Below are positions 20,001-25,659 of a stretch of 25,659 nucleotides of DNA, in pieces. Position 1 is the stretch's first letter; each line of letters starts with the position of its first letter. The stretch is taken from IMG/VR virus record IMGVR_UViG_3300030116_003392, positions 1-25,659 of that record; one strand, written 5' to 3'. The position numbers and the translations under genes are program-made. The DNA is from a virus. Under the pieces are notes generated by a model. It had not been told where the DNA came from, did no database searches, and worked only from the letters and a program-made list of their open reading frames with translations.

Positions 20001-21351
20001 ATTTTCCGTCACGTTCTTTAAAAGCTTTTTGAAGATCGTGATAAACGTCTTGCGCTGTTCTAACTATTGTTTTTCCATCTTCCGCGTACTCATCTTTGAT
20101 ACTTCCGTTCTTGTAGGCTGTGGCTAAACTGTCGTATAGTTGACCAGATAAATCGTTTCTAACAACAGCTAATCTACCTGCTGCTGTTTGAACACCAGAA
20201 TCGTAACCATCTAGTGCCTTTAGATCGCCTTCTAAATACTTTATTAGATCGTCATATCCAGCTTGGTATTTTTCTTTACCTTTACCAAATAAAGACATAG
20301 CACCGACAGTTCTTCTGAGTTCTTTGTCATAGTTTGACAAAAGTTTAGAAGTAAATTTTATTGCACCTTGAATTTCTGATCCTGTACCGAGGACTTGTTC
20401 GCTAAGATTTTTCTCTAACAAACCTGCTGTCGTAAAATATTTTTTGAAGTTAGTTGTGTTTATCAACGGAACTTTTTCCGCTTGTTCTGCGAGCACGTCA
20501 AAACCCCTGGTGATAGCGGCTACAGTTGGAGACACAACCGGGTTTGCCATTACGCCAACACCACCGACTAAAGCACCACCAATCGGCATACCAAGATCAA
20601 TTGCTGCACCCATACCAAAACTTTCACCAGCGATACGGAGTTTGTTTCGAACTCTCCTTGCTACTTCCTCTCGTCCAACAAGACCCATGTCTTCTTCTGT
20701 TTTAAGGAACTCAGGTAGTGCATCAAAGTGATCAGACATTGTAGACACACCGTCTGGAGCAACCATAAAGTCAGCAGTTGCTGTTGCTCCGCTAGTAACA
20801 AGACCGCGCTTTACATCATACATACGACGTGTGACAGGACCAGCACCCTCTCCTGCGAGTAAAGCTTTTCCTACTTTACTATTACCAAAAGCTTGTGCGG
20901 ACTTACCAAAATTACTGGCGGCTGGAGTTATGGCTGTCACTCCTCTAGCCGCTTTGCTTGCAGTGCTCATCCACCCGATTACAGGAATAGAAGTAGTAGC
21001 GAACAGCCCGAGTAACTCTGCCATTTCTCCTGCTTGAGTTTCAGGGTTCACGCCTAAAGTATCACGCAGTTTTGAAGTAAACTCATCGAGATCTCGCAAA
21101 CTATCTTCATCTGCTAAAGCGTCGTATAGACCAAAGCCGAGTGTTGCGATACCTTCTGGTATGCCTATTAGTGTGCCGGAAACAAGTCCTTTAAACACAT
21201 CGCCCAAAATACTAACATCTTCTGTCGTGTTTTTGATTTCACTACTGAGTTGACTTGTGCTTCCAGCAATAGTCGGACGAGCGTCGTCAAGCCCAAGAGC
21301 TTCTCTCCGTTCCATTATTCGCAGGATTTCTTCACGACTCGCCTGAGACAT
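17008..21351 (-). CDS. Very large internal virion / DNA-ejection protein (putative)
   Basis: This is a 1447-aa protein, the largest in the window. It is mostly helical, with several long Gly/Ala-rich apolar stretches that could insert in membranes: about residues 50-80 (GLVSGTLIGIPEGIATLGFG), 110-130, 250-285 (GAAIDLGMPIGGALVGG) and near 1020-1040 (SAAISPAIAAGAATALG). The C terminus is Pro-rich. Length, placement just before the lysis genes and the membrane-active stretches fit internal core or ejection proteins of podovirus-type phages. No lytic transglycosylase motif (E-S-G pattern) was recognised. The start follows GGGAG with a 3-nt gap to the previous stop. Confidence 0.65.
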   Translation of the reverse strand: MSQASREEILRIMERREALGLDDARPTIAGSTSQLSSEIKNTTEDVSILGDVFKGLVSGTLIGIPEGIATLGFGLYDALADEDSLRDLDEFTSKLRDTLGVNPETQAGEMAELLGLFATTSIPVIGWMSTASKAARGVTAITPAASNFGKSAQAFGNSKVGKALLAGEGAGPVTRRMYDVKRGLVTSGATATADFMVAPDGVSTMSDHFDALPEFLKTEEDMGLVGREEVARRVRNKLRIAGESFGMGAAIDLGMPIGGALVGGVGVMANPVVSPTVAAITRGFDVLAEQAEKVPLINTTNFKKYFTTAGLLEKNLSEQVLGTGSEIQGAIKFTSKLLSNYDKELRRTVGAMSLFGKGKEKYQAGYDDLIKYLEGDLKALDGYDSGVQTAAGRLAVVRNDLSGQLYDSLATAYKNGSIKDEYAEDGKTIVRTAQDVYHDLQKAFKERDGKYLRTIYAGGIDRKNLGKFAKTEKFRAVVDEVEEAMRTYGGPKLTEIDDQGLLRQVAEQYVLDSVVKDRLGVASVRPRIDPLTKQGTENLDKQLATIGRSVKEATKLFSKEVPLYRFSENIFKEKSAILENAPMLRELMGEVKSGRDGAVTKVLQTITDMAGTAGSFRLYNDLLDNPNISGTADDVIKSLEAGKTTPAVLKDEEMVNIKAMSPELRKNLDALYVQVPEAQKSVFGGQFGPLAGNHVRKELYDALTHRPIARSALGNLWALGIQAKGASQISKTVFSTMAQARNYASGIFFGTANGHLPRAGDIFDAFNVSAAKMAHMTSDDFTDFYNLGLRNGLLEDSVLVKEMQDTLRGTLREAERNDRRIVSYTQTLTDAAKKIPGVKVAGAPIRGLQTSYAFADNLWKMNAFISERARYAAALRNSVLDGTGKAAIKASDWELIADDLIAQGIAKRKTNGFGDSFFDTWTADIVKDVMPIYSRIPAIAKMAARLPVAGNFVGFSAEIIRNSYNIVRQGAAEISFRATDDMINKMGEEAARRLQREINAIGAKRLTGYITTSAAISPAIAAGAATALGLTEKEIEALDRGKPYFYEGQTMVPLTKPKDGDIQYMPISYYAPYDSAIAPAKAALEAYSKGEALGRGEIQKIADGAFTFIGKLAQPFVEEALLSERIADVVSVAGFGRGGQRRTGAPIYEIGDDPNEKIVKSMRHILGAMNPSIVQNFVRLDPARGVVPGKITRAATESPTGYGREFDLYEEIMANTLGARSLELKSSDLVYFGSSEYNKVRNSGPVRELSRIVGANDTTESEIEEQWADSNSDLFRLQQELYLDFKTAQDLGLSSLALRKNAKKANLSNRDIVQIEKGLFSPIIIGKGMLTRPAVSEREGQRRLTPYKQVRETAVRLNERSREELDELRLDMPFPNVLKPIEPVSVERSELPNVPVLSQPLSSPSAPPAAPLPTATGPQTPLDLDILGDNPIEQARNMELARRLGRA

Positions 21352-21354
21352 TGT

Positions 21355-22674
21355 CTAACTCCCAGCCGGATTATTCTCTCCAGCAGCAATCATTTCTTCT
21401 GCCATTTCCTGAAGTTTACTAGGCGGTGGATTCCGCCGTAGTAGGGCTCTTCGGTTCTGTGGGTTTGGTGTAGACAGTCTTGTCAATGCTTTTTGTGCGC
21501 TTTCTTGAACTCTTAAATTTTGTCTTTCAATTATACTGTCGATATAATCTATATCTCCACCTGCTTGTAATGTTTCCTGTTTTTTATTTGTCATAGCTTG
21601 CAGAGATTTGACTTCTCTCCTCACGATAGGATCTTGTTCCATCAAACTAAGGATTGTCTCGTCAGTAATAGCGGTTATTTCTGTGCCACCACCTGTGCCG
21701 CCGTCTCCACCGTCTCCACCGTCTCCGCCATCACCTGTGCCGCCGTCTTTACCATCTCCGCCATCACCTGTGCCGCCGTCTTTACCATCTCCGTCACCAT
21801 CTGTGTTGTTTCCAAGTACGTCTCTTTCAATATCTAACAACTGTAAAGTAGGACTAAAAATATATTGATCGCCGTCAAAATTAGTTTGGAAACCTGTGAT
21901 CTGACCTTTGTCGTTTTTCTTTGCAACAAAACCAGAACTAGTAGCATAATCTGCTATAGTCCGTGCTCGCGTTCCAAATGCGTCATCTTTTGGTGCTTGA
22001 TTTAAAATTGTTAAAACTTTGTCTAGTGGGTTTACGTCAGGATCTCGCATTAGTTTAACGGCTCGTGACTCTGCATCCGAGCTTAATTTGTTAAAAGAAG
22101 ATTGGAACGTGTCTAGTGTCTTTTTGTCTGCTCTAGACATAAAGTCACTTAAACCACTATATGTAGCTTTGCCTTTGGTAATACTTCCGTCTGCGTTTAA
22201 AACGGCTCCAGCGGCTGAAAGAGCGTTTCTTTGATCGCTAGTAAAACGATCTTGTATTGCTTTGGCTCTTGTTCGTCGTATAGTCTCGATGTCTACTTGT
22301 CCTTTTAACGCTGCAAGTTTTCGTGCTTCTTCTTTTTCTCTTCGTTTAGTGGCTTGGGAAAAAGCTCCTGTAAGACCAGCGATAGCGGCATCTGTTTTTC
22401 CAAGTTGAGGATTGGTTAAGGCAGACGTAGCCATGTTGATACCCAAGTCAGTTAGGAAGTTTCCTGGTGTTTTTCGACTTGCTTGCTCCAACAACAGTTT
22501 TTCATACTCGGCTAGAATATCACGTTCAGTCACCGCATTGTTAACAGATCCACCAATATTCATACGAACAGGCTCGACTTGATTCATCAGTTCTTGTGAT
22601 GACGCAAGGATACCAGCGGCTTTACGAGCAGAGCCGGGACGACGAAACATTCTACGATTTGAACCTTTAACCAT
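21355..22674 (-). CDS. Virion protein with Gly/Asp-rich repeat linker
   Basis: This is a 439-aa protein. The N terminus is basic (RRMFRRPGSARKA). Residues about 55-120 have the pattern NFLTDLGINMATSALTNP then a charged helix (KRREKEEARKLAALK), seen in phage structural proteins. Residues about 285-330 are almost all Gly and Asp with Lys/Thr (GDGGDGKDGGTG), coded by 33-nt direct repeats. The C terminus has a Lys/Gln-rich coiled-coil-like segment (MTNKKQETLQ). The linker is probably flexible and could bind Ca2+, as Asp-Gly repeats often do. It lies in the tail/ejection part of the late operon. AGAGGA precedes the start. Exact role unknown. Confidence 0.6.
   Translation of the reverse strand: MVKGSNRRMFRRPGSARKAAGILASSQELMNQVEPVRMNIGGSVNNAVTERDILAEYEKLLLEQASRKTPGNFLTDLGINMATSALTNPQLGKTDAAIAGLTGAFSQATKRREKEEARKLAALKGQVDIETIRRTRAKAIQDRFTSDQRNALSAAGAVLNADGSITKGKATYSGLSDFMSRADKKTLDTFQSSFNKLSSDAESRAVKLMRDPDVNPLDKVLTILNQAPKDDAFGTRARTIADYATSSGFVAKKNDKGQITGFQTNFDGDQYIFSPTLQLLDIERDVLGNNTDGDGDGKDGGTGDGGDGKDGGTGDGGDGGDGGDGGTGGGTEITAITDETILSLMEQDPIVRREVKSLQAMTNKKQETLQAGGDIDYIDSIIERQNLRVQESAQKALTRLSTPNPQNRRALLRRNPPPSKLQEMAEEMIAAGENNPAGS
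21694..21800 (-). repeat. 33-nt tandem repeats encoding the Gly/Asp linker
   Basis: On the plus strand CCTGTGCCGCCGTC begins 33-nt units at 21734 and 21767, each followed by TTTACCATCTCC and so on. Shorter CCGTCTCCA triplet repeats lie around 21706-21725. On the coding strand each unit adds 11 residues (GKDGGTGDGGD). Such arrays change length by slippage, so strains should differ in linker size. Confidence 0.85.
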
Positions 22675-22675
22675 T

Positions 22676-24001
22676 CTATCCTCTGCCTAAATTCTCTAAG
22701 CCATAACCAAGAGCCGCGATTCCCGCACCAGTTAACGCTGCCCCCGTGTTTGGTTGCGGAGTAGGTGGTCGTGAACCAACGCTCAGTGCTGTTTGTGTAT
22801 ACGGCACACCTTTCAAAATATCAGAGCGAATCTGAATTGCTTTATATGGATCCATGATGGCTGCTAACTGATCACCGTATAAAGCCTCATTTAGACGTTG
22901 TTCTGCACCTGCTTCTAAACCACCTAATGCTGTCAACGTTTCAATATCTAAAGCTCCAAGACCCGAGACTCGTGCGGCGAGATCAGATTGTGCTCCGCCT
23001 AAATCACTAAACATTCCGCCAGCATCGCCAAGAATACCCGCACCAAGCTCAGTTCCTGCAAGACCTGTTGTAATGCCTTTCAGACCCAGTTCTCCTGCAC
23101 CTAATCCAAGACGACCAGCTTCTGCTAATGAACCAAGACCTAGTTGATTAGCAGACAAGAACCGTGCCTGTTGATCCTCAAACGCTTTTTGCGCCCTTGA
23201 TGCAGCAGACTCAAAGCCAGCACGTCTGAGTTCAGCAGCAGTTTGTGCTTTTTGTTCAAGAGTTGCTCTATCAAGTTCAGCGTCCATAACAGCCGCACGA
23301 CTACCACCAAAACCTCCTGCTCGAGTTGCCTCTGCACGTTGTCTGTTACGAGCAATGTCTGACTCACGCTGAATGTCTGCGAGGCTCTGATCAATTACGT
23401 CCTGTGTAAACGGACTCATAAAATCACTAACACTCGTAGGATCAAACGCTTTCGCTCCACCTGCTTCAAGCCCGCCCGCAATACCTGCAATATCCGAAGC
23501 TAGACCCATACCAAGTCCAACAGAAGGTTGTGTAGCACCTGTTGCCGCCGCGCCCAAGCCAGAAGCAGTATCCGCTAATCCGCTAAGTTGATCAGCAGTT
23601 GCACCAGCATCGCTGTAATAAGACGAAGCAAGGTCAAGATAAGGCTGATACGAACCAATACCGCTAACACCAGCAAGCAATGCCATTTCTTGTGTAGGCG
23701 ATAACCCTGTTACAAATGGAGCCATTGCTGGAGTAAAGAAAGGTGTTGCCTCTGAAGCTTCTGCCAGATCAGCCAGCAATCTGTTTTGTTCTGCTTCTGC
23801 TGCTGGATTAACAACAGGGATGTTCAGACCAATTTGAGCGTCGTCACCAAGCCCACTAATCAAACCTTTTAATGACTCGTATGTTGTAGGTGGGGCTGCG
23901 GGTTCTTGAGGTTGCGTTGCATTACCTGCAGCTCCTGGAACATTTACAATGAACTGACCTCGTTCATCGTAAAGTGGATTATTTGAACGTCCTGTTGACA
24001 T
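22676..24001 (-). CDS. Ala/Gly-rich virion protein (FMSPFTQ/GGSR motif)
   Basis: This is a 441-aa protein from the ATG at 24001, chosen because AAAAAGGAG lies 9 nt before it. A frame seven codons longer overlaps the upstream stop and lacks a ribosome site. Residues about 195-260 contain FMSPFTQDVIDQSLADIQRE and RAGGFGGSRAAV, a pattern I recognise from structural proteins of many marine phages (the 'M-x-P-Y/F-x-x-x-V-I-D ... GGSR' family). It is followed by a long Ala-rich helix. It is very rich in Ala, Gly and Leu with few Cys. It probably forms part of a tail or internal core assembly. The role is inferred from motif and position. Confidence 0.68.
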   Translation of the reverse strand: MSTGRSNNPLYDERGQFIVNVPGAAGNATQPQEPAAPPTTYESLKGLISGLGDDAQIGLNIPVVNPAAEAEQNRLLADLAEASEATPFFTPAMAPFVTGLSPTQEMALLAGVSGIGSYQPYLDLASSYYSDAGATADQLSGLADTASGLGAAATGATQPSVGLGMGLASDIAGIAGGLEAGGAKAFDPTSVSDFMSPFTQDVIDQSLADIQRESDIARNRQRAEATRAGGFGGSRAAVMDAELDRATLEQKAQTAAELRRAGFESAASRAQKAFEDQQARFLSANQLGLGSLAEAGRLGLGAGELGLKGITTGLAGTELGAGILGDAGGMFSDLGGAQSDLAARVSGLGALDIETLTALGGLEAGAEQRLNEALYGDQLAAIMDPYKAIQIRSDILKGVPYTQTALSVGSRPPTPQPNTGAALTGAGIAALGYGLENLGRG

Positions 24002-24002
24002 T

Positions 24003-25451
24003 TTATGCGGCTCCTTTTTCAAGTTTATTCATCAACGCATACATTTTTGCGGCTCCTTTTTCACGGTTTCCACCACCTGCGTTGCGAACAGCCTTTGCTG
24101 TCATTACAAACTCACCGTCCGATAACAATGCTGGTACACTGTCTGATGTGCCTGTTCCGGGTCCGACTATCTCGCCGCCGTCATTTAAGCCCACTGTTTC
24201 ACGACGTTGTTTATAAAACTCACCAAATTGTTTAGCTCCTTCAGCATAGCTTGGATCACCACTTGTGCCCAACATTTGTTGTATGATTAGTTCTTGTTGT
24301 TCTGGTGACAGCTTTCTTACCTCTTCCATTTCATCTGCACTAAGCATACCGCCCAGCAGTGCTAGTCCGCCTACAGGTATAGAAGCGGCTCCTACAAAAT
24401 CTTTAAAGCTGTTTTGAAGCGTAATATCGTCGATAAAGTCGTCAGTTCCTTCTCCAAGTTTCTTGGTAAATCGTTGCATGAAATTAAGGTCTGAGTCTGG
24501 TGTAACGCTTGCTACACCTGCACCTGCACCTGCACCCGCCCCTGCTTCTACACCTGGAGTAAGTAAACCAGATTCTGATACGACATTGATTGCCTTCTCA
24601 CCAGCTATATCCTGTAGTATTTGATCTGGTGTTGTTTCTCCACTAACAATGCTATCCAAAGCGTTTTGTGGAAGATTACTTAGATTATTCATTGTTTCAG
24701 TAGCAACTTGTGCAAAATCTGGTGCTGAAATACCAACACGTTCCACTGACACTGTTGGCATTAATTCACTTGCCAATAGGGTGTCTCCAGTTCCAGCAAC
24801 ATCTCCGAGAGCCGTTGGATCTAAAATCTCGTCTATTGGTGTTGTTCTTGCGCCCGGCAGACTACCTATTCCTTTTGCAATTCCTTCTGGATTTGGAATG
24901 GTTCCCATATCACGACGACTATTCAACATGCCGCCGACCTTCTCTCCTACAAAGCTACCTGCTGCCGCTTTGAGTCCGGCTCTTAGAGCATCATCTGTTT
25001 CGGCTCCTCTTAACTTAGCCACACCACCAGAGAGAGCCGCTTGTGCTGCATATTTTTGAGCTCCAGACAAATTACCTCCGATTTTTCCTCCGAGGTAAGC
25101 TGTGCCCGCACTAAACAAAGCATCTTCTGTCGAACCACCTTCAAGTTTAGTTAAAGTTGCTGATGTTGCTGCACCTGCCATAGGCCCGAACATTGTTGTC
25201 ATAACGGTTGGTAAAACAACCGAAGCAACTTTACGAAGTTCTTTCGGTACAACCTTACGGAAAAGTTTTCCTAGTCCATATTGAGGCACACCCATTGCAC
25301 GAAGACGTTCGGCTAATTCCTCTTGTCCTCCTGCAAGACTTTCAATACCCATTGGAGAATCTGGATCAGTAATAGCAAACTGCCCCATAGCCGCTTGTGC
25401 GGGCATGGGCATGGTTGCCATAATTCCAGTGGGTTGTGCGCCATAAATCAT
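24003..25451 (-). CDS. Virion protein with GPGTGTSDSVPA/SDGEFVMT C-terminal motif
   Basis: This is a 482-aa protein. The C terminus, GGEIVGPGTGTSDSVPALLS then DGEFVMTAKAV and a final ALMNKLEKGAA, is a conserved signature of phage proteins common in marine and alphaproteobacterial phages. There it is found at the end of otherwise variable structural proteins and is thought to mark a fold or processing domain. The rest is Gly/Ala-rich, with an AGAGAGAGVA run (residues about 305-315) and several helical segments. The start overlaps the previous stop as ATGA. GAAAAAGGAGCCGCA occurs twice at its 3' end, the second time as the ribosome site of the next gene. Confidence 0.7.
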   Translation of the reverse strand: MIYGAQPTGIMATMPMPAQAAMGQFAITDPDSPMGIESLAGGQEELAERLRAMGVPQYGLGKLFRKVVPKELRKVASVVLPTVMTTMFGPMAGAATSATLTKLEGGSTEDALFSAGTAYLGGKIGGNLSGAQKYAAQAALSGGVAKLRGAETDDALRAGLKAAAGSFVGEKVGGMLNSRRDMGTIPNPEGIAKGIGSLPGARTTPIDEILDPTALGDVAGTGDTLLASELMPTVSVERVGISAPDFAQVATETMNNLSNLPQNALDSIVSGETTPDQILQDIAGEKAINVVSESGLLTPGVEAGAGAGAGAGVASVTPDSDLNFMQRFTKKLGEGTDDFIDDITLQNSFKDFVGAASIPVGGLALLGGMLSADEMEEVRKLSPEQQELIIQQMLGTSGDPSYAEGAKQFGEFYKQRRETVGLNDGGEIVGPGTGTSDSVPALLSDGEFVMTAKAVRNAGGGNREKGAAKMYALMNKLEKGAA

Positions 25452-25659
25452 GTTTTCACCTTAACAGTTCCTGAATCGTTATACAATGCTCCTACTTCTA
25501 AACCAGTAGCAGAAGTTGGCAAATCTGTTAATGTTATCTTTGTGCCTCGTAACTCACCTGCGGTACGTTCTTGATTGATAAAAAGCTCCAATGCACGAAC
25601 CAAATCTGAGATATACTCTCTTGTTATCTCTCCCGGAGGAGAAGGAAGTCGCGGTGGTG
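25448..25659 (-). CDS. Partial virion-associated protein, C-terminal part
   Basis: This reading frame is open from the right window edge to TGA at 25450-25448, giving 70 residues. It reads PPRLPSPPGEITREYISDLV, then ALELFINQERTAGELRGTKI, and ends LPTSATGLEVGALYNDSGTV followed by KVKT. The tail L-P-T-S-x-x-G-L-x-x-G-x-L-Y-N-D-x-G-x-x-K-V is a widespread pattern in small phage proteins encoded next to structural genes. The stop overlaps the next start (ATGA). The N terminus lies outside the window, so total length and start are unknown. Confidence 0.7.
   Translation of the reverse strand, partial: PPRLPSPPGEITREYISDLVRALELFINQERTAGELRGTKITLTDLPTSATGLEVGALYNDSGTVKVKT

Noticed and set aside
1-25659. 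CRISPR array, tRNA, integrase, transposase
   Set aside because: I looked for spaced 25-40-nt repeats, cloverleaf arms with a GGTTCGA-type T-loop, and recombinase or transposase motifs. None was convincing. The GACGCAAG units are too short and irregular to be CRISPR repeats.

Overview
The window looks like about 25.7 kb of the genome of a tailed dsDNA bacteriophage (Caudoviricetes). Genes are tightly packed, stops and starts often overlap (TAATG, ATGA, TTGA), there are many very small ORFs, and phage hallmark genes are visible: a small terminase subunit, a phage-type replication operon, a lysis pair and large virion proteins. Two virion proteins carry sequence signatures that I associate with marine phages of Alphaproteobacteria (pelagiphage, SAR116-phage or roseophage-like). 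The host is therefore an inference; nothing in the window names it. No tRNA, rRNA, CRISPR array, transposase or integrase was seen. The large terminase, portal and capsid genes are not here and probably lie beyond the right edge.

Layout. (1) 1-338: a non-coding leader with a G6-T-G6 run, a 19-nt direct repeat and a likely promoter. (2) 339-3326, plus strand: eight small genes, mostly of unknown function, including a DUF3846-like protein, a protein with a DnaJ-type zinc finger, an HTH protein and an NDEGLY-type phage protein. Three strong intrinsic terminators and a recurring promoter (TTGACT followed by TTCCCC) split this part into short transcription units. (3) 2965-3560: two GC-rich spacers containing a dense array of the 8-mer GACGCAAG. 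(4) 3521-4403, minus strand: small terminase subunit followed by an overlapping VRR-NUC nuclease. (5) 4682-7794, plus strand: an early-type operon of fourteen small, mostly acidic proteins joined by translational coupling, with duplicated junction sequences. (6) 7721-9536, minus strand: a ribbon-helix-helix protein and an SNF2-type helicase, opposed to their surroundings. (7) 9634-16310, plus strand: the replication operon, made of a coiled-coil accessory protein, a putative ssDNA-binding protein, an archaeo-eukaryotic-type primase, a UvrD-like SF1 helicase, a family A DNA polymerase with 3'-5' exonuclease, and a small protein. (8) 16307-25659, minus strand: the late module, read right to left. 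It contains a partial virion gene, a 482-aa structural protein, a 448-aa Ala/Gly-rich structural protein, a 439-aa protein with a Gly/Asp linker, a 1447-aa putative internal/ejection protein, an M15 peptidase endolysin, a holin-like membrane protein and a small basic protein.

How it fits together: early genes read rightward from 4.6 kb and the replication operon from 9.6 kb, while late genes read leftward and converge on the replication operon at 16.31 kb. The polymerase has Leu at the position equivalent to E. coli Pol I Phe762, a residue that viral ecologists have linked to slower-replicating, often temperate phages. The least expected signals are short sequence elements rather than genes: GACGCAAG (14 plus-strand copies found), CCAGGATC (8 copies, all in the left 16 kb) and copied gene-junction cassettes. 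All repeat counts were made by eye.
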